A DNA stretch of 64,000 bases from positions 4,960,001 through 5,024,000 of the forward strand of contig JAYJMM010000123.1 in the NCBI GenBank assembly GCA_037349105.1, read 5' to 3'. This DNA is from Limnomonas spitsbergensis (lineage: Eukaryota > Chlorophyta > Chlorophyceae > Chlamydomonadales). Below, in pieces: positions 9,100 through 21,272 of the stretch. The translations under genes were made by a program, and so were the position numbers. Each line of letters opens with the position of its first letter. Within the stretch, counting starts at the first letter, position 1. A model generated the notes under the pieces. It ran no database searches. It saw only the letters and a list, made by a program, of their open reading frames with translations, and was not told the DNA's origin.

Positions 9100-12056
9100 A
9101 TGAGTCGGTCTCACATACTAGCCCTGCTGATGGGATGCCTACTACTTGCGATCCCCTTCTCCCGCAACTCTGCTTTCGCCGAAGACGAGGATGCTGATGT
9201 CGCCGGTGACGTTGTTGTATTAACAACCAAGAACTTCGATGCAATTGTTGGAAAGTCGAAGTTTGCACTGGTGCGGTGACGAGATCTTGCCATTTGTATC
9301 GGCTGGTTCGAGGTGACAAGACTTGATCAAGTGGAATGCATTTGTAGGTTGAGTTCTATGCCCCCTGGTGCGGCCACTGCAAGGTAAGCGACTTACAGCT
9401 TTCGCTGCCTGAACAATGACTGACATGACAAGTTTTGTTTTGTTGACAGACTCTGGCCCCTCACTACGAGACGGCAGCCACGGAGCTGAAGGATTATGAT
9501 GCTTCCATCGTCATTGCCAAGGTAAACGTTTCAAGATCTCATGATCTTGGTTACTGTGACTGAATTCCCCTGCTTAAATCTTCGCGAACTATCTCTGTAG
9601 GTTGATGCCACAGTTGAGAGCGAGCTTGGAACCCAGTTTGAGGTCAAGGGGTATCCCACGATCAAGTGGTTCATCGATGGAGAGATGGCCGCGGACTACA
9701 ACGGAGGCCGGGATGCGTGAGTCTACACTAAATTTTGATGTGTATACGTGAATGTCACATATCATCTCGACGTGTCCTTTTCCTGGCACTGCAGTGCTGG
9801 GATCGTCTCCTGGATCAAGAAGAAGACTGGACCTTTTGCCACCACTGTGGAGTCGGTTGATAAGCTCGAGGACATGGAGAAGGAAGCCCCAGTCCTGATG
9901 GTTGCCTACTTCAAGGAGCTCTCTGTGAGTTCAGCGTTGGCATGCAGCCAAGATTATGCAAGAGCCAATCCACTACTGCCATTGCCTTAAGAACTTGAAT
10001 GATCCTGCTGAGCCATGCCTGTGACTACCTCAGGGTGCTGAGTATGACGAGTTTAAGAGCGTCGCCCTGAAGACGGAGGATGTGCCCTTCGCACAGACAA
10101 CTGATGCCGCTGTTGCTAAGGCTGCTGGTCTTACCACCTTCGGTATCGCAGCTGTGAAGAACTTTGTTGGTGAGCTCCCTCCGCACCATTACATTATATG
10201 AAAGTGGCGACACTGTGAAAGCGATGGCCACACGCACCCACTATGTTGCACATTTGACTCAACCTACCTAATTTCCAATGCCAGGTGAGGCCCGTGATGT
10301 AGTGGTCTACTCTGGTAGCTTTGAGGCTACTGAGATCAAGGAATTCATCACTGCTGAGAAGATGCCGCTGACCATTGAGTTCAACCAGGGCAACTCTGAC
10401 AAGATCTTTAACTCTGGCATCAAGAAGCAGGTAATATTTCAGAGCAAGCTTTTGAATGCATGCCCAAGGGTCCCTCCCATGCATGCCTCCAGGACGCCTT
10501 GTAGTGTCGTGAATGCCCTGGTGCACACTTCATGATTTCTGGGTGATGCCTTCCTTAAACGTGGATGAACTTGATCAGCGCATGAAATTGACCACGTCCT
10601 GCCATTCATGTCCCTGAACAGATCATTGTCTGGGGTGCAGCTGATTTCTTCACCGCTGAGTCCAAGCCATTCGCGGCCGTGCGTGCTATGGCCAAGGCCA
10701 TGAAGGGCAAGCTTGTGTTTGTCACAGCCAACAACGAGGGTGATTCCCACGAGCCTATTACAAACTACTTTGGCCTCAAGGGAGTAGAAGGACCTGTGGT
10801 AGGTTTTCAGGCTACAGACTGAGCTATCATTCCTTATGTACAATTGCTGGGGCTGATGTGAGTAGATCATTCTTAACTCCTTCATCATTCCTGATCTAAT
10901 TGCAATCTGTGGTGGGTATTTGAAGTTGAGGGCCTAAGAAAGAGAGGTTTTGAAGCTATTGAGTACTTTCAATGCTACCCTTGCTTGATCAGTGAGCATT
11001 GCCAACATCTTGGTACCTGGTATAGCAATTTGGTACCTGGTATAGCAATTTGGCATTCTTACCCTGGCAAGGGGCATGTTGCAAGATCCCATGATCTGTA
11101 TGTGTGACTGAATCCCTAGTTCCCCACCTATTTTGACTGCAGATCATGGGTTTCGAGATGGAGAAGAACAAGAAGTACAAGTACACTGGTGAGCTCACCG
11201 AGGAGGCCCTGATTGCGTTCGGTCAGAGTGTCGTTGATGGAACTGCCGAGGCTGATTACAAGTCTGCGCCAATCCCCGACGAGCCCACTGATGGTGGCGT
11301 GTCAATCATTGTCGGCAAGAACTTCGAGAGCATCGTGATGGACCCTACGAAGGATGTACTCCTTGAGGTAGGTCTCTAGGCCCCTGCACAATCTCGGGTC
11401 CTTCTGATTGAGTGAAGTGCTTGAGACCACTTCCAAGTGTTTGAACTCTTGACCGGTTAGCCAGAAAACACAGGTGGAAATTCTTGGGGGGAGCTGTCTG
11501 ACAAACTTAAACATGTCTCTATCCCTGATTTACAGGTATACGCACCCTGGTGCGGCCACTGCAAGAAGCTGGATCCCATCTACAAGAAGCTGGCCAAGCG
11601 CTTTGCATCTGTTGACAACGTTGTGATTGCCAAGATGGATGGCACTGAGAACGAGCACCCCAACGTTGAGGCGAAGGGCTACCCCACCATCCTCTTCTTC
11701 CCTGCTGGCGAAAAGACCCCCATCACCTTCGAAGGCGGTGACAGGAGCCTCAAGGTGAGCTGAAAGACTGTCGTGCTTTCTGCATCATGCGAGAGGAGGT
11801 TCACCTTCTGCTGCCCTGGTTTCCTTTCCATGTCAGGCGATGCCGTTGTGATGTGGGCCAGCGAACGTATTGACTTGAGAATGTGTCTGACTTCTGAATG
11901 CCTACCATACCTTCTGTCCATTCTGTATAATAATAGGCACTGACCAAGTTCATCAAGGCGAATGCTGTGAACGAGTACGAGCTGCCCAAGAAGGGTGGTG
12001 ACGATAAGGACAGCGAGGAGAGAGAGAAAGAGGAGACAGACAAGGATGAGTTGTAG
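9100..12056 (+). CDS. PDI: Protein disulfide isomerase (two thioredoxin active sites, KDEL)
   Basis: Eleven exons: 9100-9270, 9348-9383, 9450-9521, 9601-9716, 9795-9924, 10034-10169, 10285-10430, 10622-10798, 11143-11367, 11536-11754, 11937-12056. They encode 515 residues with consistent phases, close to the usual ~500 for classical PDI. A signal peptide (hydrophobic ALLMGCLLLAIPF) leads into an acidic linker. Thioredoxin domain a has APWCGHCK (Cys65/Cys68); redox-inactive b and b' regions follow; domain a' has APWCGHCKK (Cys409/Cys412) and the cis-Pro motif KGYPTI. The tail is acidic and ends in KDEL for ER retrieval. The enzyme forms and isomerises disulfides in secretory proteins in the ER lumen. 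Introns are short (66-344 nt) and clean, without exon-edge copies. The only repeat is a 20-bp duplication (TTGGTACCTGGTATAGCAAT type) near 11009-11050 in intron 8. Confidence 0.97.
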
Positions 12057-13869
12057 AGGGTCGCTTGTCAACCTTATTTTTTAAGTTGGTCTCCTTGAAG
12101 ACATTGAGAAGCGAGATCCGAGGCTAGATTCCCAGTAGGGAAGCAGGATGGAGCGAGGGTGTGATGAACCATGGAACCGCATGTAGCGTGCTGTGCTCGA
12201 GACAGGTCTTTTGCATGGGGTGGAGGTGGAGGATGTCTGGAACTTAGTATTTCTCACGATTTGAACCTTAATAAATGTTAAGAAGAATGCAATATTTGAG
12301 TTGTCAATGGATACCATCGACTAGAGAGTTGAGAACGGTGCATACCCGCTGGGTCCTGTGGATCGCTTGGCCGCGAGTAGCTGGGAGGGAATGACTCATT
12401 CCAGGTAACGTGCACAGCCAGGACCATGGTGCAGCCATGCCCCCTCCTACGCTGCGGGGCAGGAACATGAAATCCAACGATCTGGATAGGGGGAGGTGAT
12501 ATTGGGTGGTGGGCTCGATCTCTCTACCTTAAGAATATGGCTAGCACCAGCGTTGTACCACAGGACCATTTATCAAGGGACTGGTAACTACTGATTGGGA
12601 TCTACGACAGGGAAGGATTTGATGCAATTTGGTACCTTGCACGTTTTAATCACTAACTAGATCCTGCAGCGAGGGAGGGCAAAAACAAAAAAATCGACCC
12701 CACGTCCCTTTTTGTAGAGCTAAACGAGACCGTTCCATACCTATTTTAAACATGTTTTTGGCCCAGGGGGGTGGGTGCCTGGGTGGTCTCCCCCAAAACT
12801 CAACATTTCAATTTTCCAAACTTTTTATCTGGAGGTCTGTTGAGGCTGGCGGCGGCACCTGTGTTCTTCCTGCCAACATGAGTCTATTTACATCCTAGAA
12901 TGTTGCTTAAATTACCACATGACCCCCTGCCCCCCCACACTGAGGGTTTGGCTCCATTGGACACACCCCGAAACCAGCTGAGCTAGCCTTAGAATGAGCT
13001 GTATTATGCCCAGCACATGGTAGTGTGGGTCAGGTGGATCATGAATGAACCGATCACTTGTGGTCGTTGCGTCAAAGCCTAAAATCTGCTGACCTTGCAA
13101 ACGTCAGACGTCACCAGAATGGGAGAGAGTGCATGGCACGGATGGCAGCTTTCACGATACCATGCGATTCGAAGACTGTTGGCATGTCATCAGGTTACGA
13201 ATTGAAAAATACCAGTAGAAGCGCCTTAACGAGCTGATAAAAATTACTCATTACAGGCCCTGTAATTTTGAATTTTGACTGAGATATTTGAACTTCAATG
13301 GGTTCTGGAGGCGGGGGTGGGGGGGGAGTAGGCTCGTTGGGTGCTCTTTTAAGGGGGGACATGAAGACCCTGACTTTTTTTTGCTTCCCCCCCCTCGTCT
13401 TGCAGAACTATCTTTCAGTGAGTCCATGACGTGCCAACACACCGGCCCCCTGGTCATAAAATTCGGATGATGACGCTTATTTGTTGTACATGAATGCGGA
13501 CAAGGCCTCTTAACCATGAGGAATTGCAAAGGACATTTACACATTTTTCTGGATAACTGGTACCTTGTGTCTCTTAATCATAAGGAATAGTTGACTGAAG
13601 AATCATGTGCACCAAATCTTCCCTACGCACATTGCAGCTCCTTCAAAGCAGTAGCCCGCAAGACTCTAACAAAAACAGCACCACTTCGATATTAATCCAA
13701 TCCATGCACTCAAAGCCGCCACTATGGCTTGATGCTGCGCTGCACAATCAGAGCTTGCCTGTTGAGAATGTTCACACATTCCCCTTGCTGCCCCAGGTGC
13801 AACTCAGACCATGACATGTAGGTACCATAACATCCAAAGAGTTACTGGATTTCAAGATGTTACTAGCCT
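12057..13869. other. Convergent intergenic region between PDI and p34
   Basis: No conserved coding block is visible on either strand. The region has T-rich and G-rich runs around 13310-13390 and an AT-rich central part. It holds both 3' UTRs. ORFs here are short and lack recognisable motifs. Confidence 0.5.
12270..12275 (+). terminator. AATAAA polyadenylation-like hexamer after PDI
   Basis: AATAAA lies 214 bp after the PDI stop. The TGTAA signal typical of many core chlorophytes is not seen in this 3' flank. Single-site evidence only. Confidence 0.35.
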
Positions 13870-16800
13870 TCACCGCCCCCGCTTTGAGTACTCCGTGCCG
13901 CATATTCTGCAATGGGGTGCCTGCACAAAGGAGAGAGTCAGCATCATGACAGTTAAGAAATGAGCAAACCTGCTAGGCCCTACATAGTGCTCGTGGCCGC
14001 GTGGCACCATTACAGTTGCGAAAGGTCTCAATACAGTTTATTTTTGTGGTTGAGTGGTTTCACCGGTCTAACAGATGTCCAGGAGGACCACTGGCACATC
14101 CCGGGGGGGAAAAAGCAGTCAGAGGTAGACAGCGCTGCAATAACACTCAGGCCAACTGCCAGCCCACTGCAACTATAAAAGGTGGGGTTGCTTCCTTGCC
14201 TCCTGCAAGGTCCTCGTCCAGCAAGAAAAAACTGGAATTTGAATGGACACAACATGTGCACAAACTGCAGTCCAATTCTTTAGCGCAAATCAGACCACCT
14301 TCGGAAGGGTGCTCAGCAGCCACCACTGGGCCAATTGTGACCAAACCATGTCCGGCCTACATCCGCAAGCCCCACACTTTATATGGACATACTCACATAC
14401 GTGCACAACCTGCAGTCCACTATGGATGTTATCGCACATCAGCTCCTGTTCAGCTGCATCATACAACCTTCAGCCAGAATATTGTTGCTGGCCACCAGCC
14501 CGTTGTTCCCCAATGGCCCAGGAGTGGCAGCCCAGCCACCCCGGTGCATGAACGACGGTGGGTGCAACCTAAATTAAACTGCTGCATTGCTGCACAACCC
14601 CTTTTGCTCACCTGCTCGCAGAAAATCGACAGACACACCGAGCACACATAGCCGATGTCAATGGTCTTCTTATGACAGAAGCAGGAGGCCCGGAAGTCCA
14701 CTCCAAGCGGCTGGTGCACGGACAACATCTTGCGGGTCTCTGTGTCTGCGGCCAAGCACTGCACCAGGTGCTGCAACGCAGTGGCTCTGTCAGCCGGCCG
14801 GAAGTAGAGCCCGCCAGTAATGTGTGCCGCCTGGCAGGACAGAGTGGCATGGAAGAGTGACGTAAAAGGGTGACTTGAGGATGTACATTTACATGTACGA
14901 AAGTAAGCAGCGTGGAATTCACCCATCGATCAATGCAAGGCCAGCATGGTGGTATCACTGGTATGGACGTTCAGGCAGGTTGATGACGTTACACCCCTGG
15001 GCCCTGCTGAACAGGCTGGCCCGCATGGGCGTCCAACTTTCTGGTTGGAAACATGTGGGAAGACGAGAGAGGCAAAGAGGGACAAGACAAAAAGGCCGGC
15101 AATAAAAGGAAGTAAGATTCCCCAGCCCTGTATACAGCCTAGCCCTCAACACCTTCGACCACATCTTCTACAAAAGCTAGGGTATTCCACCCATTCCTAG
15201 CGCCAGATGACGAGCAACAAATGCAAGCAGGTAGGCAAGCAGACAGACAGACAGGCAGGCGGGCAGGCGGTAGGCTAGCAGGCAGGCAGATAGGCAAGCT
15301 GGCAGGCAGGCAGGCAGGCTGGCAGGCGGGTGGGCGGGCAAGCAGGAAGGCAGGCGGGCAGGCAGGCGCATGAGAGGAGGAGGGAGGAGGAAGGTGGGGG
15401 ATGCGTGGATAAAGAGCAGTTGTCAGATCATGGGGGCACCCAGAAACGGATTAAGGACGAACATCCAGAAACCAGCAACAAGACAATGGAGGGGGGCTTC
15501 ATGTGGGCTGATATTCAGCCTCAACACTGCCTAAGGCCAAGAGGGGGGGGGGGCATAATAGGATCCCAGCATTAGGAAAGCTAGATATTGCCCAGCTGGC
15601 CCCCACCTGCTGCAAGAGCGCCGAGTCCGTGGCGTGCAGGACCAGAGCGTCGATCGCGACAGCCGCACGCTGCGGAGACAAAGGGGGGCGAGAGTTGTCT
15701 CCTTAATGAGGCGGCTCGACGGCTCAACAAACGTTCAGCTGCAGATTACGCTGCTTGCCACCTGCAGCCGGAAGCCTCATGCATGGCGTGGCCTGCAATA
15801 CTGCACATTGCTAGCCGAAGGCCAATCCAGGTTTGAAACCTTCCGGGCTTTACGCGGCTCAGATACATGTGGCCATGCAGCCAATAAATGAAACACAGGG
15901 GGGCGAAGATTGACAGTGGGACTTGTCGGCATATGCAGCATGTCGGCCGCAGAGCACTGCAACCATGAGTTGTTTCAGCGCACGCCAGCCACATATTAGC
16001 CACATATCAGCCTACGTGGCACTTCAGCTACGATCCAGCTACACCCCGTAAGCCCAGTGGACCTGGTCCACCGACCCCAGTGGTTTGGGCCACCGGCCAT
16101 ATGGCAGTCATGGTCTGGTCCCCATCGGCCCAGTGATTGCAACCCAGCCGCTTCCCACAGGCGGTCTGGTGTGCACAAGAAACAACACTGCCGCAAAAGG
16201 AGGACATAGCAAAATGTGGTGTTCGGGACATGCCCGGATCCGTCACAATAAACCCACCATTGCGTCATTGTGCCATTGACGGACCATACTATGACGGATT
16301 AAGCATGTTCAAGCCATACAAACTTGAAGCGTGTAGGGCTGAAGGATGGAAGTTGAATATTTCAGGTTTAAAGGAAAGAAATTCAGGGTGTTAAGTCGGA
16401 ATCAGCTACGTCTAGGCACTGCAAGTGTACTGCCACAAGAAAGAGCCCACGGCAGTGCAACAAGACAGCAACCCAGCGATCCAGCAGCACAGCAATACAG
16501 CCTGCAGTACACAGCCTGCGCGTCCCTACTTGCGCAGAGAAGATCGCGTTCATGATGGGGATGTACTGCATGGGCACATCCGGCGACCCCATGAGGCACA
16601 GGATCCGAGGGTGCGACCGCATTTGGGCGCGTGCGGGGGCAGCCTGCAGGCGGTTGATGAGGCAGAGCGCGCGGGACAGGCCGCAGGACAGGGATACCTG
16701 AGGCTGGCCTGCAAGGAGCAGGAGGCGCACGGCAGCTCTGTTGTCGTTGTTGCAGACTTACAGTATAGATGCATTATACCAAAGGCCGTTGCTACAGGCA

Positions 16801-19800
16801 GCACAGCCACATTGGCACGAGTCGAGAAACCAGCAAAACAGCAGATGATGTGAGTGTGAGCAGGATCGCAAAAACTCTGGTTTGATATAGCTTTTGAAAG
16901 TTCCTGAGGCATCCCTGAACCCTGTGAGTCGCCTCCCCTCAACGTGTTTCCCTAAGCAGAATAAAATCTGACGCTAGCCAGCCCAGGCCCCCTGCCAGCC
17001 AGGCTAGGACATCCCAGCCACTATCCAGCCAGGCCAGCCGGCCAGAAGAATTCTGCAAATGGCCAGCCAGGCCCCCTTCACTATGAATTTCTCCTGCCCA
17101 CTCTGTGAGCCGAGCGGAGTGCTGTTTTACCTGGCTGTGCACCCTGGCTCCCCTGCTCAACCGTGCAACCTTCTGCTTGCCCAGCCAACCTATAGACCCC
17201 GCTTGGCTGGGCAACATAACGCCCCCCCGCTTGGCTGGGCAACGTATAGCCCCCCCGCTTGGCTGGGCAACGTATAGCCCCCAGCTTGGCTGGGCAACCT
17301 ATAGCCCCCCCGCTTGGCTGGGCAACGTATAGCCCCCAGCTTGGCTGGGCAAGCTGGCTCCCCCACGGAGATGGGCAACTGGCGGTTTGCGCTCATTTAG
17401 CCCCTTCATGCATCTCCCCCTGCAGCAGAGACAGCAGGCCCTCCCTGACACTCCCCAGCCCCCCCCTTGTATATCCCCCCCTCTGCATGTGCGCTCACCT
17501 GGCGCCCCCTTATGCATCTCTCCTTGCAGCAGGGACAGCAGGCCTTCCTTGACGCTCCTGTATGGGTTGCTGCTGGAGGTGGAGGTGGACTCATTGCCCA
17601 GAGACATGTACAGCGGCCGGCTGCGGAGCAGAAAGGGGGTGAAGCATGGGGTAAGGCTTTGTAGCGAGAGAGAGGGAGGCGCAGAGATCTGGGTAAGGCT
17701 TCATAGTGGGGGAGATAGAGGCACGGAGATGCGGGTAAGGAAAGTGCGACAGGCCCTTGAGAAGGAGGGCGCCCCTCATCGCTGTGAGACATGTACTGGT
17801 ATAGAGGCCGACTGAGGAGGGAATAGGATGCAAGGAATGAGGTTATCATACAATCATACATGGTTATCATATGGTTAATTGGTTATCATATGGTTAATTG
17901 GTTATCATATGGTTATCACGCAGAACGGGGTGAGGGCAGCGTCATTCAATGCAGGTTCAAAGGTTGTATATGTCCCCTTGATTGACAAGGCACCAAACGT
18001 GATGAAGGGGAAGGTGGAGAAATTATTCACCATTCATGCTTGTGGATTGCTGAGAAGGGAGCTGGGGGTACGATTCACCATTCTTGCTCGTGGATGGCTC
18101 CAAGGGAGCAGGAGGGGGGGCACTGACCATTCTTGCTCGTGGATTGCTAGCACTGCCAGCTGGTTGTTGTGGTTGAGGAGGACGTAGGCACCCACGAAAT
18201 AGAGCACCTACGCAAAGGTCAAGCCAGTGTAATGTAGGGTGCTCAAATTTAAGTTCAGCGACATCACGGCCTGCCGCTGAGATCTCCTGGTGCAGCAAGC
18301 CTTGCTGCTTGGGCCATCAGCTACAGGGTGGTCCAGGTTGTCTTAGCACAAACACAAGAGTCCTATAGCTATATGCGATAGGACTACTGTGTTTGACGAA
18401 AACCCTGTTTAGTCTACATGGGCACTGTGGTGGTTGCCGAGCGGCCTGACAACAAAAACGGTCCAGTCCATATGGGAATAACCACATTCACGCAACGCTC
18501 TAAGACCACTTTCACTTGCTTGTCTTTGGAGGAGGATTTCTCCCGGCTGGAGGCAACGGCGCGGATGTGGCTTCGGCCCAGAGCTGCGCTGTTCCCTTAA
18601 CCCGCACGCCCCTAGGGGGGCGTAGTTTTCTTTCTTTCCTTCTCCCGGCCCAAAGACGGGAGATGCCAAGAGTCATATGCAGGTGCTGCCGCATTGGAGC
18701 ATGCACCCTGTGATCTTCTCCGCATTATGTCGCATGTTGCAAGGCCACTACTTTGATGCATGCTGCATGCCCGTTCAAATGTTATGCGCCCACAAAGCAA
18801 GCCGCATGCCACCAGCAGGTTGCAAGCGCGTTATCAGGTTGTATGCTGTATGCCCATTAACATGTTATGCGCCCACGAAGCCCATAAAACAAGCCGCATG
18901 CCCACCAGCAGGTTGCAAGCCCGTTATCAGGTTGTATGCTGCATGCCCGTTAACATGTTATGCGCCCACGAAGCCCATAAAACAAGCCGTATGCCCACCA
19001 GCAGGTTGCAAGCCCGTTATCAGGTTGTATGCTGCATGCCCGTTTACATGTTATGCGCCCACGAAGCCCATAAACCAAGCCGCATGCCCACCAGCAGGTT
19101 GCAAGCCCGTTATCAGGTTGTATGCTGCATGCCCGTTAACATGTTATGCGCCCACGAAGCCCATAAACCAAGCCGCATGCCCACCAGCAGGTTGCAAGCC
19201 CGTTATCAGGTTGTATGCTGCATGCCCGTTAACATGTTATGCGCCCACGAAGCCCATAAGCCAAGCCGCATGCCCACCAGCAGGTTGCAAGCCCGTTATC
19301 AGGTTGTATGCTGCATACCCGCTAACATGTGATACGCCCACGAAGCTTATGAAGCAAGTTGCATGCCCACGTTGCCTGTTGCATGCTCAGGAGCATGTGT
19401 TCACGATACCTGCTCTAGCAAACTTTCTGACTGGATCTGATGCCCCCCGTGCTTGGGGCCCTCGTAAAAGAGATGTGTGTCCAGAAGGAGGACCAAAAAG
19501 TCGCTGTCGTCATCTGACGCATGGCGGCATGAGGAAAGTGGGTCAGGGTCATGAGCAAATCAGGTAATATGGCCATGCATGGTGGCATGAGGAAAGTGGG
19601 TGAGCCCATGCATACCATGCAAGGTGAGGCCAAGTATGATGAGACCCATTGTTTATTTCAGTGCATACGAGACCAAGGGTATAGGGTTTAGGGTTTGGGC
19701 CTCGGGCCACTGGGGTGCCACCCCCTGGGTGGCGACCACTGGGCTGATGGCTGATGAACACCAACCCTTGGTCGACATACTGCCGGTGGCCCAAGCAGCA

Positions 19801-20316
19801 GGGCTAGCTGCACCAGGCTACCTAACGTACAACCCGGGGTTGAGCTAAATTGTAGCTTAAGAAAGCTGTTCGGACATGTTTCGTATTTTTGCTTGAGTTC
19901 CTACTAATATTATATTTTTACACAATTTACAGGTGTAGAGGCCCTGGGCAGCAGGATCTGACAACATGAAGGAAGCGGATGAGGCCATGCAGGGTCAGGC
20001 AGTGGACACATGCGCACTCCAATCTATAGCGGGCCAGGCAGTGGACACATGCTCACTCTGGTCTATCTCAGGACATGCATGGTCAGGCAGTGGACACATG
20101 CGCACTCCAATCTATAGCGGGCCAGGCAGGGCCAGGTAGGGGACACATATGCACTCGTCACTAACATGGGACATGCATGGCCATGCAGTGGACTCATGTA
20201 GTCTGATTCGGTCCATGCACAGCCAGGGAGTGGACACATGCGCATTCTTATCTAATAAGGGCCATGCAGGGAAGCAGACCACCAGCAGCGGGATCTATCG
20301 GCATCTCACCCGACAT
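13870..20316 (-). CDS. TFB4: TFIIH core subunit p34 (Tfb4/GTF2H3), eight exons
   Basis: Exons in reading order: 20316-20310, 19513-19410, 18207-18128, 17620-17499, 16708-16530, 15669-15607, 14830-14612, 13920-13870. They encode 274 residues in unbroken phase (human p34 is about 300). Exon 1 carries only ATG TCG G; the join gives MSDDDSDFLVLLLD, the expected start of the vWA-like domain. Diagnostic blocks are AYVLLNHNNQLAV, GSPDVPMQYIPIMNAIFSAQ, AAVAIDALVL and HITGGLYF. The C-terminal zinc region has CFCH (235-238), CSVC (248-251), Cys256 and CRIC (262-265). As part of TFIIH, p34 pairs with p44 and serves RNA polymerase II initiation and nucleotide excision repair in the nucleus. Introns contain DR1 copies, several minisatellites and exon-edge duplicates. 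Confidence 0.95.
14275..14375 (-). repeat. DR1 dispersed repeat, minus orientation, partial
   Basis: CCACCTTCGGAAGGGTGCTC, then CAGCCACCACTGGGCCAATT and GACCAAACC match the reversed DR1 core. A plus-oriented decayed copy follows at about 14440-14545. Confidence 0.5.
15225..15370. repeat. CAGG/CAGA tetranucleotide-rich microsatellite
   Basis: Irregular GCAGGCAGGCGGGCAGGC tracts within the intron preceding p34 exon 7. Confidence 0.85.
16020..16195 (+). repeat. DR1 dispersed repeat, plus orientation
   Basis: A CTTCAGCTACGATCCAGCTA head, TGGTCTGGTCCCCATCGGCC centre and GGCGGTCTGGTGTGCACAAG end match the family consensus. Confidence 0.7.
17200..17355. repeat. 27-28-bp minisatellite in a p34 intron, six copies
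   Basis: Units share CTTGGCTGGGCAACGTATAG followed by seven to eight C/A/G bases. They lie between p34 exons 5 and 4. Confidence 0.9.
17391..17456 (-). repeat. Duplicate of p34 exon 4 tail plus donor region
   Basis: On the plus strand CTTCATGCATCTCCCCCTGC then AGCAGAGACAGCAGGCCCTC repeats the exon 4 end at 17508-17550 (CTTATGCATCTCTCCTTGC, AGCAGGGACAGCAGGCCTTC). It lies downstream in the gene's sense direction. Confidence 0.75.
17783..17822 (-). repeat. Decayed duplicate of p34 exon 4 head plus acceptor
   Basis: GAGACATGTACTGGTATAGA then GGCCGACTGAGGAG parallels the real exon head and acceptor AGAGACATGTACAGCGGCCG then GCTGCGGAGCAG at 17600-17631. Confidence 0.55.
17868..17917. repeat. 19-bp direct repeat, about 2.5 copies
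   Basis: GGTTATCATATGGTTAATT repeats in tandem upstream (sense) of p34 exon 4. Confidence 0.85.
18020..18100 (-). repeat. Two duplicates of p34 exon 3 tail plus donor
   Basis: Plus-strand CACCATTCATGCTTGTGGAT (about 18029) and CACCATTCTTGCTCGTGGAT (about 18076) repeat the exon tail and donor GACCATTCTTGCTCGTGGAT at 18125. Spacing is roughly 47-50 bp. Confidence 0.75.
18230..18345 (+). repeat. DR1 dispersed repeat, plus orientation, 5' half
   Basis: TTCAGCGACATCACGGCCTG and GTGCAGCAAGCCTTGCTGCT followed by GGGCCATCAG match the DR1 5' half. Confidence 0.65.
18781..19345. repeat. 93-bp minisatellite, about six copies
   Basis: Copies of GTTATGCGCCCACGAAGCCC start at 18864, 18957 and 19050, exactly 93 bp apart. 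It lies in the intron between p34 exons 2 and 3. Because 93 is divisible by three, long artefactual ORFs run through it; these do not resemble protein. Confidence 0.92.
19645..19860 (-). repeat. DR1 dispersed repeat, minus orientation
   Basis: GTTTATTTCAGTGCATACGA, GGCGACCACTGGGCTGATGG, GCCCAAGCAGCAGGGCTAGC and a terminal AGCTAAATTGTAGCTTA give a nearly full reversed copy. Confidence 0.75.
19985..20275. repeat. Imperfect ~60-bp minisatellite
   Basis: GGCAGTGGACACATGCGCAC followed by TCCAATCTATAGCGGGCCA recurs about five times with drift, in intron 1 of p34. Confidence 0.75.
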
Positions 20317-21272
20317 CGAAATTACATCAGCAGCACTCCACGGCGGCAGCTTCTGCGCGCTGTAGTCGAATAGGGGCACGCGCTGGTGGGCACGCTGGGA
20401 CTTCACCTCCTTGCCTCCAGCGTTATATTATCGACGACTGCGTGGATCTCAGGGTAATTGGACTGATATGGATTATCGCTTCATCGGGCCCATCATATAG
20501 ATGTCTTCATTTCAGGGTACGGCATGACGAATGCCGTATTCCCCAAGACACGCTCCGGCGTTTTCCGGCGTTTTCCGTTTCCTTCCTTCCTGATGCCACG
20601 TTACAGCCTTTTCTTGCCTGCTCACACTCGAGCTCACAAAGAAAACATCCTCAGCCATGCTTCTCAAAATTCACTTCAGCTAGGGTCCTGTTCCTTCGTT
20701 TCTAAAAGTGAAGCAAGAGATCAGCACCATGCCCTGCTAGTACTTTGCATGGGCCCGGTTGTAACCGATTTCTCCCTATCGAGTTACCATATGTCGACCA
20801 ATATCAAGCCTCGTTTATGGACCACCAAGTTTGTAACATCAGCGACACAACGTCTTGGCCCAGGCACTTCATATAAGCCCGTGAACTCCCATCACTGTGT
20901 ACATGATACCCTGCATGATATATGCGAAGATACCTCCACTCAATAATGGCAATGCACACCCGTAAATCTGTCATCATGGCCAAATGGCCACAGGGATGAG
21001 TGGAGAGCTGATACTGTGATACATGCACCTGTCACCCAATGATGTTTCGTGCACTGCAAGGCAGCAAACCAATCCCTTATTAAACAGCTATGGGTGCATC
21101 TAATTCAAATCCTGAAAGAGGCCATGTTGCAGCCACAGGAACATCAAGTACAGTAAGTATTCATGTCCATCCAATACGGTGAGGCGGTAAGCATCCCCTC
21201 TCCTCCCACCTCATTGGTCTGTACTGGGGCAGGCGCTGAAACCCACAAAAATTCAAAATCCAGCACAGACAT
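20317..21272. other. Intergenic region between p34 5' end and DEMETER-like 3' end
   Basis: Both flanking genes are on the minus strand. The region should hold the p34 promoter and 5' UTR and the DEMETER-like 3' UTR. A plus-strand ORF at 20524-20946 has no recognisable motif and I do not call it. Confidence 0.5.

Noticed and set aside
18760..19567. ORFs of 190-296 codons on the plus strand
   Set aside because: They follow the 93-bp minisatellite inside p34 intron 2 and have no domain.
20524..20946. 140-codon plus-strand ORF
   Set aside because: No motif, no splice or homology support; lies in the p34 promoter side.
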